This document shows, one piece after another, positions 27,547-36,418 of a DNA stretch of 64,000 bases. The position numbers were made by a program, and so were the translations under genes. Below the pieces are notes generated by a model, which saw nothing but the letters and a program-made list of their open reading frames with translations, did not search any database and was not told the origin of the DNA. Location: contig NZ_CP042430.1 of assembly GCF_007970665.1 (NCBI RefSeq), forward strand, positions 5,084,001-5,148,000. Reading direction: 5' to 3'. Source of the stretch: Baekduia soli (GTDB lineage Bacteria > Actinomycetota > Thermoleophilia > Solirubrobacterales > Solirubrobacteraceae). The stretch's first letter is position 1, and each line of letters starts with the position of its first letter.

Positions 27547-27960
27547 ATGGCCTCCAGTCCGCCTCCCCTCGCCGGCGCCGACGTCGAGACGGCGGTGCTC
27601 GACACGCTCCCCCGCGTCAGCTTCCGCGAGCGCCGCCACGCCGTGACCGTCAAGCGTCCCGCCCCGGGCCGCTACCTCGAGGTCGACGACGGCGACGAGC
27701 GGCTGCTGCTCCCGCTGCGGCGCGGCACGACCCACGTGGGCCGCGGCTTCGGCGCCGATCTGCGTCTCGAGGACCAGACCGTCTCACGCCGCCACGCGAT
27801 CCTGCACGAGCGCCGGGTGGGCACCAGGATCCTCGACGACCGCAGCGCCAACGGCACCTTCGTCAACGGGCGCCGCGTCCTGCACGCCGACCTGCGCGAT
27901 GGCGACGTCGTCGTGCTCGGGCGCCTCGTGCTCACGTACCGCGAGGTCCCGAGTGGGTGA
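27547..27960 (+). CDS. FHA domain protein
   Basis: The protein has 137 residues. Residues 60-132 are a forkhead-associated domain with all phosphothreonine-binding residues: Arg66 in HVGRGFGADL, Ser80 and His83 in VSRRHAIL, and Asn102/Asn107 in SANGTFVNGRRV. It should bind Thr-phosphorylated peptides of Ser/Thr kinase targets. There is no other domain, so it is a small adaptor. No kinase gene is seen in this window. Confidence 0.92.
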   Translation: MASSPPPLAGADVETAVLDTLPRVSFRERRHAVTVKRPAPGRYLEVDDGDERLLLPLRRGTTHVGRGFGADLRLEDQTVSRRHAILHERRVGTRILDDRSANGTFVNGRRVLHADLRDGDVVVLGRLVLTYREVPSG

Positions 27961-27979
27961 GCCGTACGCCGCCGGTGTC

Positions 27980-28009
27980 TTGACAACCGAACATTCACGA
28001 TATATCGTG
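27980..28009 (+). promoter_or_regulatory. padR promoter overlapped by a palindromic operator
   Basis: TTGACA (27980-27985) with a 17-bp spacer to TATCGT (28003-28008) makes a sigma-70-type promoter. The perfect palindrome CACGATATATCGTG (27996-28009) covers the -10 region. This AT-rich site in a GC-rich genome is typical of PadR autoregulation. Confidence 0.7.
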
Positions 28010-28046
28010 ATGTTCTGTCGATATGACCTACTGAAGGGAGCACCAC

Positions 28047-28711
28047 ATGACCGGTGCCATGTACGCAGCGCCACGAGGGCACTGCCACCACAGGCGCGGC
28101 GGTCCTCGCCGCGCCGGCCTCCCCGAGTGGCTCGCGATGATGGGGGCGGGCGGCCCGGGCGCCGGCGGGCGGCCCGGATTCGGACCCGGCTTCGGCTTCG
28201 GGCCCGGCGGCCCCCCCACCGCGGCGGCCGCGGCCGTCGGGCCCGGCGCGGTGACATCCGCGCCGCCGCGCTCCTGCTCCTGGCCGAGGAGCCGCGCAAC
28301 GGCTACGGCCTCATGCAGGACCTCGAGGCCCGCAGCGGCGGCGTCTGGCGGCCGAGTCCCGGCTCGGTCTACCCGGCGCTCGCCCAGCTCGAGGACGAGG
28401 GCCTCGTCCGTGCCGTCGAGCACGGCGGCCGCAAGCAGTTCGAGCTCACCGACGAGGGCCGCGCCCACGTCGAGGAGCACCGCGAGCGCTTCGGCACGCC
28501 GTGGGAGACGGTCGGCGAGGGCGTCCCCTCCGAGCTGCACGAGCTGCGGCACGCCGGCCAGGCCCTGGCCGTCGCCTCGATGCAGGTCGCCCAGACCGGC
28601 ACGAAGGCCCAGCTGGGCGAGGCCAGGCGCATCCTGGAGGACGCCCGCCGCGGCCTCTACCGCCTGCTGGCCGGCGACGAGCCGTCCGGCGACGAGGACG
28701 CGCAGGAGTAG
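28047..28711 (+). pseudogene. PadR family regulator with a one-base frameshift in a C7 run
   Basis: AAGGGAG stands 6 nt before ATG 28047. The first 55 residues (MTGAMYAAPRGHCHHRRGG, then a Gly/Phe/Pro stretch) are the low-complexity N-terminus common in actinobacterial PadR proteins. The conserved DNA-binding part (DIRAAALLLLAEEPRNGYGL, RPSPGSVYPALAQLEDEGLV) and the C-terminal helices to 28711 are in another frame. Adding one C to the run of seven at about 28207-28213 restores a protein of about 220 residues. The operator just upstream is intact, so the gene is probably functional and the break a base-calling error. Confidence 0.78.
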
Positions 28712-28723
28712 GACCCGATGGAC

Positions 28724-28753
28724 GCCCGGGTCCGCCGCATGGCGGGCCCGGGC
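28724..28753. terminator. GC-rich hairpin between convergent padR and FAD oxidase genes
   Basis: Arms 28724-28736 and 28741-28753 (GCCCGGGTCCGCC and its near complement, one G-U pair) with a four-base GCAT loop. The position in a 62-bp convergent gap fits a shared terminator; no U tract is present. Confidence 0.6.
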
Positions 28754-28773
28754 ACGGGTGCGTCCGGGCGGCG

Positions 28774-30348
28774 TCAGCCCAGAAGCTTGCCCGGGTTGAG
28801 GATCCCGGCCGGATCGAGCCGGGCCTTGACGGCCCGCAGCACCTCGACGCCGAGGTCGCCGACCTCGGCGCCCAGCCACGGCGCGTGGTCGGTCCCGACC
28901 GCGTGGTGGTGGGTGATCGTCGCGCCCGCGCGCGCCAGCGCACCGGTCGCCGCGGCCTTCGCCCGCTCCCACTGCCCGACCGGGTCGTCGGGGTCGCGGC
29001 GCGCCAGCACCGTGAAGTACAGCGACGCCCCCGTCGCGTAGAGGTGCGAGACGTGGCAGGCCACGATCACGCCCTCGGGCCCGAGCGCGTCGCGCAGCAC
29101 CGCGCCGACCTCGGCGTGCAGCGCCGGCAGCGCACGCCAGGAGGTGGCGGTCTCCAGCGTCTCGGCCAGCACGCCGGCGGCCAGCAGCTCGTCGCGCAGG
29201 CGGGGCGCGCGGAAGCGCCCCTCGCGCCAGGCGTGCGCGGCCTCCTCGCCCTCGGGCCGCGCCCCCACGCGCTCGAGGATCGCGTGCGCGGCGGCGCTGC
29301 GGCGCGCCACGTCCTCCGCGCCCGCCTCCCAGCCCACCAGCAGCAGGCAGCCCGCGGCGGGGGCGCCGCCCGTGGCCACGCCCATCGCGGTCTCGGTCTC
29401 GTCGGACAGGCGGGCGAGGTCGGGGCGCGGGCCGGCCTGGGCCAGCTCGCGCAGGACGGCCAGCCCCGTGGCCAGGTCGTCGACCCGCCAGGCCTCGTGG
29501 CGGCGGACCTCCGGCACCGGGCGGACGGCGAGGGTGACCTCGGTGATCACGCCGAACGCGCCCTCGGAGCCCAGCAGGAGCTGGCGCAGGTCCGGGCCGG
29601 CCGCCGTGCCCGGGCCGCGCCCGAGCCGCAGCTCGCCGGCGGGCGTGGCGGCGCGCAGGCGCTGCACGAGGTCGTCGAAGCGGCCCCAGCCCGTCGAGAG
29701 CTGGCCGGCCGAGCGCGTGGCGGCGTAGCCACCGATCGTCGCCCGCTCGAAGCTCTGCGGCACGTGGCCGAGGGTGAAGCCGCGCGCGCCGAGCAGCTCC
29801 TCGGCGCGGGGGCCGGTCACGCCGGCCTGCAGCGTCGCCGTCCAGGAGACCTCGTCGAGGTCCAGCAGCGCGTCCAGGCGCGAGAGGTCGAGGGCGATGA
29901 CCGCGCTATGCGCGCCGGCCAGCGGGCGCACGCCGCCGACGACGCTCGTGCCGCCGCCGAACGGGACGACCGCGACGTCGTGCGCGGCGCAGGCCGCCAG
30001 CAGCGCGGCGACCTCGTCGTGGCCGGCCGGCAGCACGACGGCGTCAGGGGCGACCGGCGCGCCGGTGGCCCGGCGCACGAGGTCGAGGTAGGACATGCCG
30101 TTGGCGTGCGCCGCTCGGGCCGCGTCGTCGGTGCGCAGGTGCGCGGCGCCGACGACGGCCTCCAGCGCGGCGTGCGCGTCGCCGGGCAGGGCAGACGGCG
30201 GCGGCACGGGCTCGGGCACGGCGCCCGGCTCGGCGTCGATGGCCAGCGCCTGGCGCAGCAGCGCCCGCAGGCCGGGGTCCAGCAGCGGCTCGGACCCCGG
30301 CGGCGCCCAGCGCGCGGCGGGGTTGGGGGCGGCGACGGGTTCGCTCAT
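28774..30348 (-). CDS. FAD-binding oxidoreductase, alkyl-DHAP synthase-like
   Basis: The protein has 524 residues. The FAD domain shows VVPFGGGTSVVGG and TLGHVPQSFERATIGGYAATR, as in the VAO/glycolate oxidase superfamily. Features specific to alkyldihydroxyacetonephosphate synthase (AGPS) are the ACHVSHLYATGASLYFT region and the triple histidine in ATITHHHAVGTDHAPW. AGPS makes the ether bond of ether lipids from acyl-DHAP and a fatty alcohol. The DHAP-forming GlpD homologue is divergent 31 bp away. A D-lactate or glycolate dehydrogenase role cannot be excluded, but the HHH motif favours AGPS. Confidence 0.82.
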   Translation of the reverse strand: MSEPVAAPNPAARWAPPGSEPLLDPGLRALLRQALAIDAEPGAVPEPVPPPSALPGDAHAALEAVVGAAHLRTDDAARAAHANGMSYLDLVRRATGAPVAPDAVVLPAGHDEVAALLAACAAHDVAVVPFGGGTSVVGGVRPLAGAHSAVIALDLSRLDALLDLDEVSWTATLQAGVTGPRAEELLGARGFTLGHVPQSFERATIGGYAATRSAGQLSTGWGRFDDLVQRLRAATPAGELRLGRGPGTAAGPDLRQLLLGSEGAFGVITEVTLAVRPVPEVRRHEAWRVDDLATGLAVLRELAQAGPRPDLARLSDETETAMGVATGGAPAAGCLLLVGWEAGAEDVARRSAAAHAILERVGARPEGEEAAHAWREGRFRAPRLRDELLAAGVLAETLETATSWRALPALHAEVGAVLRDALGPEGVIVACHVSHLYATGASLYFTVLARRDPDDPVGQWERAKAAATGALARAGATITHHHAVGTDHAPWLGAEVGDLGVEVLRAVKARLDPAGILNPGKLLG

Positions 30349-30379
30349 CGTGAGAGACGATGTTACATTCAATGACCAG

Positions 30380-31932
30380 ATGTCACTAGCCGCGCTCAAC
30401 GCCTCCCGGCGGTCCCTCGCCCTCGAGGAGCTGCGCGACGGCGCGGCGCTGGACCTGCTCGTCGTCGGCGGCGGTGCGACGGGCGCCGGCGTCGCGCTGG
30501 ACGCCGCCACGCGCGGCCTGCGCGTCGCGCTCGTCGAGCGCCGCGACCTCGCATGGGGCACGAGCCGCTGGAGCTCCAAGCTCATCCACGGCGGCCTGCG
30601 CTACCTCGCCCAGGGCGCGGTGGGGATCGCGATGGAGAGCGCGCGCGAGCGCGGCATCCTGCTCACCGCCACGGCGCCGCACCTCGTGCGGCCGATCACC
30701 CAGGTCGTCCCGCTCACCCCGGACGTCGACACGCGCGTGGAGCGCATCACCCGCATCGGCCTGGCGCTGGGCGACGGACTGCGCCGGGCGGCGGACACGA
30801 GCGCGCGCGAGCTGCCGCGCTCGCGCCGCCTGGGGATCGACGGCGTCCTGCGCCACGCCCCCGGCGTCCGGCGGGCCGGCCTGCGCGGCGGCCTGCTCTC
30901 CCACGACGCCCAGGTCGAGGACGACGCGCGCCTGGTCGTCGCGATCGCCCGGACCGCCGCCGCCCACGGCGCGCACGTCGTCACCCGCTGCGCGGCGCTG
31001 GAGCTCACCGGCGACGGCGCACGGCTGCAGGACGAGCTGACCGGCGAGCGGTTCGACGTGCGTGCCCGTGCGGTCGTCAACGCGACCGGCGTGTGGGCGG
31101 GCGAGCTGGCCGCCGGCCTGCGGCTGCGGCCGAGCCTCGGCACGCACCTCGTCGTCGACACCGCGCGCCTGGGCGGCCTGCAGGGCACGCTGAACGTCCC
31201 GGTGCCCGGGCAGCGCAACCGCTGGGTGTTCGCGATCCTCCAGCGCAGCGGGCTGGCCTACGTCGGGGTCACCGACGAGGAGGCGCCCGGCCGGTCCCCG
31301 ACGTCCCCGAGCCGCCCGCCGCCGACGCCGCCTACCTGCTCACGACCCTGTCGGCCGCGCTCGAGGTCCCGCTCGAGGCCGCCGACGTGCTCGGCGCCTA
31401 CGCGGGCCTGCGCCCCCTGCTGGAGGACACCGGGAGCGGTGCCGGCCAGACCTCCGACGTCTCACGCCGGCACGCGGTCATCACCATCCCCGGCGGGCCG
31501 ATCAGCGTCGTGGGCGGCAAGCTCACGACCTACCGGCGCATGGCCCAGGACGCCGTCGACGCCGCGGTCGCGGCCGGCGGGCTGCCCGCCGGCGCGTGCC
31601 GGACGGCCCGCGTCCCCCTCGTCGGCGCCGCGCCGCGGGCGGCGCTGGCCGCCGTACGCGCGCCCGCGCGGCTCGTCGACCGCCACGGCACGGAGGCGCC
31701 CGCGATCCTGGCCCTGGCCGGCGGCGACCCGGCCCTCCTGGAGCCCGTGGCCGGCGGCCTGGACGTGCTCGGCGTCGAGGTGCTGCACGCCGTGCGCGCC
31801 GAGGGCGCGCTGGACGCCGACGACGTGCTGGACCGGCGCACCCGCATCGGCCTGGTGGCCGAGCACCGCGAGCGCGCACGGGCGACCGTCGAGGCGCTCG
31901 TCGCCGCGGGTCGTCAAGCTTCGCCGGCGTGA
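30380..31932 (+). pseudogene. Second glycerol-3-phosphate dehydrogenase homologue, one frameshift
   Basis: Residues 1-303 are in one frame: LDLLVVGGGATGAGVALDAA (FAD fold), AWGTSRWSSKLIHGGLRYLA, and YVGVTDEEAPG. From about 31292 the protein continues in another frame: PEPPAADAAYLLTTLSAALE, then GPISVVGGKLTTYRRMAQDA, to a TGA at 31932. One missing base near 31290 (CGGCCGG) explains the break. Together they make a full-length GlpD of about 517 residues that should form DHAP. The stop overlaps the GTG of the next TetR gene. A second copy beside an AGPS-like gene suggests a dedicated DHAP supply. Confidence 0.8.
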
Positions 31933-32495
31933 GCGACGCGACGACGGAGGCGATCCTGGATGCGACCCGGTCCTCGGTCCTGGACTTCGGGATCCGCCGC
32001 ACGACCCTGACCGACGTGGCGCGCCGCGCGGGCGTGAGCCGCATGACGGTCTACCGCCGCTACCCCGACGTCGACGCCGTGCTGCGCGACCTCATGACGC
32101 GCGAGTTCGGCGTGGCCATGGCCGAGATCGCCCAGCGCGTCGACGGGGCCGACGGCCGCCGCCGTGCGGTGGGCCGGATCCTGGCCGTCGTCGACGCCCT
32201 GCGCGAGCACCCGTTGATGAACAAGATCATCGAGGCCGAGCCCGAGCTCCTGCTGCCCTACGTGCTGGGGCGCATGGGCGAGACGCAGCGCACGGCCGTC
32301 GCGCTGGCCGCTCGCGACATCGCGGCCGGCCAGGCCGACGGGTCGGTGCGCGCCGGCGACCCGCGTGTCCTGGGCCAGGTCGTCCTGCTCATCACGCAGT
32401 CCTTCGTGCTGTCGGCCGGCATCGACGAGGAGGTCCCCGCCGCGCGGCTGCGCGAGGAGCTCGAGCACGTGCTCGACGCGGCGCTGGCCCCGTGA
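31929..32495 (+). CDS. TetR family regulator
   Basis: The protein has 188 residues from GTG 31929, overlapping the upstream stop (GTGA), so it is translationally coupled to the GlpD homologue. The helix-turn-helix is TLTDVARRAGVSRMTVYRRY. The ligand domain has a hydrophobic core (IIEAEPELLLPYVLGRMGE). It probably regulates the divergent FAD oxidase/GlpD promoter region at 30349-30379, where an ATGTTACAT palindrome lies at 30360-30368. The ligand is unknown, perhaps an acyl or alkyl lipid. Confidence 0.88.
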   Translation: MSDATTEAILDATRSSVLDFGIRRTTLTDVARRAGVSRMTVYRRYPDVDAVLRDLMTREFGVAMAEIAQRVDGADGRRRAVGRILAVVDALREHPLMNKIIEAEPELLLPYVLGRMGETQRTAVALAARDIAAGQADGSVRAGDPRVLGQVVLLITQSFVLSAGIDEEVPAARLREELEHVLDAALAP

Positions 32496-32520
32496 GCCCG
32501 GCGGCGGGGCGCGCGGCTCC

Positions 32521-33501
32521 TCAGAGCGCCTTGAGCAGCGTGACGAGCAGGACGAGGAGCACGAGCACCGCGACGATGGCGGCGATCCGCGCCGCGCGGT
32601 CGGCGCGGGCCGTGTCGGTCCCGTGGTCGTCCTGGCGCCGGCGGCGGGCGATCTCGGCCAGCGGCACGGCGCCCGACGGGCGCTCGAGCGCCGCCTCGCG
32701 CTCGGTGCGCGCGACCTCGAGGTCGCCCCGGGCCTGCTCGAGCTCGCGGGCGACGCGGGCGCGCTCGCGGTCGGCCTGCTCGCGCTCGCGCCGCAGCGCG
32801 TCCTGCTCGCCGGAGACGGCGTCGCGGCGGTGCTCGGCCTCGGCCGCCCGCGCCGCGGCCTCCTCGCGCTGCCGCTCGGCGGCCTGCAGTCGCCGGCGCC
32901 GGTCCTGGAGCTCCTCGCGGGCGGCGTCGCGCTCGCGGCGCGCGGCGTCGCGCTCGGCGATCGCCGCGTCGCGCTGGGCGGTCAGGTCGGCCACCGCGGG
33001 GTCGCGCGCCGGGGGCGGTGCCGGTGCCGCGGGCCCCTGTGCGGGCACGGGCGCCGGGGCCGGTGCGACCGCCGTGCGCTCGCGCCGCAGGAAGGCCACC
33101 TCGGACTCCAGGCGGCGGATGCGCTCCTGGGCCTCGGCGAGCCGGCGGCGGTCGGCCGCGTGTGGGTCGGCGAGCGGCGGGCCGGCCGCGCCGTCGAGCG
33201 GCACGACGATGCTGGGCGCCACGGCGAGCTGGGCACGGCGGGGATCGAGCCGGCCACCGTCCCACGGGAAGGCGGCGCGCCAGGGCCGTCCGTCGGGAGC
33301 CCACGGCTTGTGGTCCAGGGTGGCCAGCAGCGTGCGCTCACGACCCGCGTCGTCGACGAGCAGCGCCGGGCGCACGAAGCGCATGCCGCGCACGCCGCTC
33401 CAGGTGCCGGTGATCTCGAGCAGTCCGTCGGCGCTCGCCTCCAGGCGCTCGAGCGCGAAGGCGACGGCGGCCGCGGATCCGGGGTCGTCGGCGGTGGCCA
33501 T
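32521..33501 (-). CDS. Coiled-coil protein with a C-terminal membrane anchor
   Basis: The protein has 326 residues. The N-terminal 110 form a beta-rich domain (LEITGTWSGVRGMRFVRPAL, LLATLDHKPWAPDGRPWRAAF). A very long Arg/Glu/Ala coiled coil follows (about 120-300), and a C-terminal transmembrane helix (AAIVAVLVLLVLLVTLL) makes it tail-anchored. The N-terminal GVRGMRFVRPALLVDDAG region recurs in actinobacterial proteins of unknown role. A scaffold at the membrane is plausible. The start is ATG 33501. Confidence 0.65.
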   Translation of the reverse strand: MATADDPGSAAAVAFALERLEASADGLLEITGTWSGVRGMRFVRPALLVDDAGRERTLLATLDHKPWAPDGRPWRAAFPWDGGRLDPRRAQLAVAPSIVVPLDGAAGPPLADPHAADRRRLAEAQERIRRLESEVAFLRRERTAVAPAPAPVPAQGPAAPAPPPARDPAVADLTAQRDAAIAERDAARRERDAAREELQDRRRRLQAAERQREEAAARAAEAEHRRDAVSGEQDALRREREQADRERARVARELEQARGDLEVARTEREAALERPSGAVPLAEIARRRRQDDHGTDTARADRAARIAAIVAVLVLLVLLVTLLKAL

Positions 33502-33570
33502 CGCCGCCAGGGTTCCCCGTGGAGGCCCCGACGTATCCCCCCGGCCGCCGCACGCTCCCCCGGGCATCGG

Positions 33571-33576
33571 TAGCGT
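33571..33576 (+). promoter_or_regulatory. Leaderless -10 element of the acyltransferase gene
   Basis: TAGCGT lies 7 nt before the TTG at 33584. Confidence 0.4.
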
Positions 33577-33583
33577 CGGGTCC

Positions 33584-34609
33584 TTGGGACCGCTCCTGCC
33601 CGACCCGGGACCGCGAAACGCCCGCTGGGCGCGGCGGGCGAAGGGCATCGCGGTGGAGACCGTGGCCTTCGGCCTGGTGACGCTGGCGTTCCCGTTCCTG
33701 CTCGGCGCGGCCGCTGCGGTCGACCTCGTGCGCTGGGCCCTGCGGCGCCGGCCGTGGGTCGGGGTGCGGCTCGTGGCGATGGCCTGGTGGTTCCTGTTCG
33801 GCGAGCTGCGCGGGGTGGCCGGACTGGCCCTGGCGGGGCTGGCGTCGGGCGGCCGCGACACCCGCCGGCGGCGCTTCCGCGTCTACCGCCTGCGCCAGCA
33901 GTGGGCCGGCGGGCACCTGGACGGCGTGGCGCGCCTGTTCGGGCTGCGCTTCGAGGTGGAGGGGCTCGGCGACGTCGCGCCCGGGCCCGTGCTCATCCTC
34001 ATGCGCCACGCGAGCATCATCGACAACACGCTGCCCGACGCGCTCGTGGGGCGCACCCACGGCCTCGGGCTGCGGTTCGTGATCAAGCGCGAGCTGCAGG
34101 TCCTGCCGACGATCGACATCGGCGGGCGCTGGGTGCCGACGAACTTCGTGCGCCGCGGCTCGGGCGACACGGCGGGCGAGCTGCTGGACCTGCGGCGCCT
34201 GGCGATCGACCTCGACCCGCACGAGGGCGTGCTCATCTACCCCGAGGGCACCCGCCACACGCCGGCCAAGCTGCTGGCCGCCCAGGAGGCCATCGCCCGC
34301 AGCCGCCCGGACATCGCGCCGCTGGCCGCCGGCCTGCACCACGTGCTGCCACCGCGGCTGGGCGGTGCGATCGCGCTGCTGGAGGAGGCCCGGGGCACCG
34401 ACGTGGTGTTCTGCGGCCACGTCGGGCTCGACGGCTTCGAGCACATCGCCGACATCTGGTCGGGCGCGCTCGTCGGGCGCACCGTGCGGGTGCGCTTCTG
34501 GCGCCACCCGGCGGCCTCGGTCCCGGCGGAGCGCGACGAGCTCGTGCGGTGGCTGTACGCGCAGTGGCAGGTGCTCGACGACTGGGTCGGCGAGCACCGC
34601 GAGGCCTAG
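33584..34609 (+). CDS. 1-acyl-sn-glycerol-3-phosphate acyltransferase (PlsC) family protein
   Basis: The protein has 341 residues from TTG 33584. Two hydrophobic helices open the protein (ETVAFGLVTLAFPFLLGAA, then LVAMAWWFLFGEL). The PlsC catalytic block is RHASIIDN (HX4D) and the phosphate block is YPEGTRHTPAKLLA. It should acylate lysophosphatidate or a related lipid with acyl-CoA or acyl-ACP. Its position near the FAD oxidase/GlpD locus fits a lipid-assembly neighbourhood, though about 1.1 kb separates it from that locus. GTG 33653 is a later alternative start. Confidence 0.85.
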   Translation: MGPLLPDPGPRNARWARRAKGIAVETVAFGLVTLAFPFLLGAAAAVDLVRWALRRRPWVGVRLVAMAWWFLFGELRGVAGLALAGLASGGRDTRRRRFRVYRLRQQWAGGHLDGVARLFGLRFEVEGLGDVAPGPVLILMRHASIIDNTLPDALVGRTHGLGLRFVIKRELQVLPTIDIGGRWVPTNFVRRGSGDTAGELLDLRRLAIDLDPHEGVLIYPEGTRHTPAKLLAAQEAIARSRPDIAPLAAGLHHVLPPRLGGAIALLEEARGTDVVFCGHVGLDGFEHIADIWSGALVGRTVRVRFWRHPAASVPAERDELVRWLYAQWQVLDDWVGEHREA

Positions 34610-35811
34610 GCGGCGGTCCCCGGGGCGGCGGCGGCCGCGCGGCGGCGGTTGATCGCCCACAGCTCCCAGAACCCGAGCAGCGTCAGCAGCGCCGTGACGA
34701 TCGCGCTGATCGCCAGCGCCGAGATCGCCGTGGCCGGCGCCAGGAGCACGAGCAGGACGACGACGGCCACCAGGCGCGGCGGGTTGCCCTGGGCGATCAT
34801 GCGCCAGCGGAACGCGAGCTCGCCCGCGAGGAACAGCACCGGACCGAGCACGACCACGAGCGCCCCGGCGGTGCTGAGCGCCTCGTGCGGATGGGCGATG
34901 AGCAGGTCGTCGCCCACGGCCGCGAGGATCACCCCGGCGATGATCGGCAGGTGCAGGTAGGTGTAGGCGTCGCGGGCGAGCATGACGGCGTCGTCGTGCT
35001 CGCGCATGAGCCGCAGCGAGCCGTCGGCCGTCAGCCCGAAGTACAGCCACCACAAGGCCGCGGTCTCCAGGAAGGCCACGAACAACGTGAGGACGACCGT
35101 CGCCGTCAGGCCCGCCTCGGCGGCCGTCGCTCCCGTCACGACGATCGACTCGCCCAGCGCGATGATGATGAACCCCTGGAAGCGCTCGGCGAAGTGCCCC
35201 CCGTGCAGCGGGTGGCCCATCTCCATCAACGTGCCGCGGCCGGGGATCCAGTAGCGGGCCAGCGGCGCCGCGACGTCGATCGCCAGCGCCGGCCCCCAGA
35301 GCAGCAGGCGCCGGTCGCCGTCCAGCAGCAGCGCGCCGGCCAGCCACAGCACCGCGGCCGCCACGCTCCAGGCCAGCATCCGCTCGAAGTTGCGCCGCAG
35401 GGGATGGGCCGGGTCCAGGAGCACCATCCCCACGCCGTTGCGCCCGACCTGCAGGACGACGTAGGCCGCGGCGAACAGCAGGCCGTGCCGCGTGAACGCC
35501 TCGGGCAGCGCGGCCGCCATGAGCAGGCTCGCGAACATCGCGCCGAGCATCACCGCGCGCACCTCGGCCGTGCGCGGGTCGAACCAGTTGACCATCCAGG
35601 TCGTGTAGATCCACGCCCACCACACGACCGCCAGCAGGAACACGGCCCGCCCCGCGCCGGCCCAGGTCAGGTCGTCCAGCAGCAGGTGCGACAGCTGCGT
35701 GACGGCGAAGACGTAGACGAGGTCGAAGAACAGCTCGACCGCGGTGATCTCCTGCTCGCCGCCGTCGCGTGCGCGCAGGCGGTCGGGGGTCCTGGACGGG
35801 GCCGCGGCCAT
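34606..35811 (-). CDS. Low-temperature-requirement protein A (LtrA) family membrane protein
   Basis: The protein has 401 residues and about ten transmembrane helices. The N-terminal signature VELFFDLVYVFAVTQLSHLL, FDPRTAEVRAVMLGAMFASL and the core EMGHPLHGGHFAERFQGFIII with LGESIVVTG identify LtrA. The biochemical role is unknown; Listeria ltrA mutants grow poorly in the cold. The gene overlaps the acyltransferase gene by 4 bp at their 3' ends. Confidence 0.9.
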   Translation of the reverse strand: MAAAPSRTPDRLRARDGGEQEITAVELFFDLVYVFAVTQLSHLLLDDLTWAGAGRAVFLLAVVWWAWIYTTWMVNWFDPRTAEVRAVMLGAMFASLLMAAALPEAFTRHGLLFAAAYVVLQVGRNGVGMVLLDPAHPLRRNFERMLAWSVAAAVLWLAGALLLDGDRRLLLWGPALAIDVAAPLARYWIPGRGTLMEMGHPLHGGHFAERFQGFIIIALGESIVVTGATAAEAGLTATVVLTLFVAFLETAALWWLYFGLTADGSLRLMREHDDAVMLARDAYTYLHLPIIAGVILAAVGDDLLIAHPHEALSTAGALVVVLGPVLFLAGELAFRWRMIAQGNPPRLVAVVVLLVLLAPATAISALAISAIVTALLTLLGFWELWAINRRRAAAAAPGTAA

Positions 35812-35820
35812 CGTGCGCGC

Positions 35821-35826
35821 ACCGTA
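35821..35826 (-). promoter_or_regulatory. Leaderless -10 element of the LtrA gene
   Basis: TACGGT on the minus strand lies 9 nt before the ATG at 35811. Confidence 0.38.
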
Positions 35827-35871
35827 GCGGCGCCGGCGCTGAGGCGGCCTGCACCGGGTGGCCCGTCGGAT

Positions 35872-35906
35872 GGCGCGAACGTGGGGTCATGCCCCACCGA
35901 CGCGCC
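35872..35906 (-). repeat. Dispersed 35-bp hairpin element, copy 1 (partner at 63540-63574)
   Basis: The outer arms GGCGCG and CGCGCC and the inner GTGGGG/CCCCAC pair form a long hairpin with loop TCATG. Read on the minus strand and extended slightly on both sides, it matches the copy near 63541 at 31 of 39 positions. Confidence 0.5.
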
Positions 35907-35928
35907 ACGCGGCGCCGGCGACCGCCGC

Positions 35929-36384
35929 TCAGCCGCGCGGTGCGCCCGGGCGCACCCGGTGCAGCACGACCCACGCGCGGATCTCGACCGCCGACAGCGC
36001 GAAGCCACCCGGCGGGAGCCTCCCGAGGATCTCGCCCGCGAAGGCCGAGGCCGTCGCGGCGTCGGGCGCCCGGCCCGTCGCATCGTCGATGAGCGCGGCC
36101 GCGAGCCGGTCGGCGCCGGGGCCGGGACGGCCCCACAGCGCGCCGGGCACGTCGAGCGCCGCGCGGTCCTGCGGGCCGGGCCCGACGACGGTCACCCCGG
36201 CGCCCTCCGTCGCGCGCACGCCGAGGTAGACGCGCGACTCGTCCAGCAGCGAGGCGATCCGGGCCGCGGCCCCGCGGTCGCGCGCGGGCCGCCGGCACCG
36301 CGCACGCCGCGGCGCCACGATCCCGGGCACCGCCGCCCGGCGACGGCGGTCCTCACATCCGGACAGGGGGCGGGGGGACGACAT
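35929..36384 (-). CDS. Hypothetical protein, possibly DUF6166-like
   Basis: The conserved-looking part (about residues 50-145) reads [20 protein letters not shown], then [20 protein letters not shown] and [20 protein letters not shown]. This parallels DUF6166 proteins (YxGxR...G.GPA.LA.ALL.D...A...Y..F...V...LP..GW.L...EI), but key glycines differ. The first 45 residues are Arg/Pro-rich and the true start may lie inside. Function unknown. Confidence 0.45.
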   Translation of the reverse strand: MSSPRPLSGCEDRRRRAAVPGIVAPRRARCRRPARDRGAAARIASLLDESRVYLGVRATEGAGVTVVGPGPQDRAALDVPGALWGRPGPGADRLAAALIDDATGRAPDAATASAFAGEILGRLPPGGFALSAVEIRAWVVLHRVRPGAPRG

Positions 36385-36418
36385 GACGGGAGTGTGCGTG
36401 GGCCGGATGGACGCGGGC

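Noticed and set aside
30095-34609. 1504-codon plus-strand frame
   Set aside because: Only two parts are real: GlpD2 (from 30380) and the acyltransferase (from 33584), which happen to lie in the same frame. The sequence between them (31310-33580) is off-frame to GlpD2's C-terminus and the TetR gene, and antisense to the coiled-coil gene.
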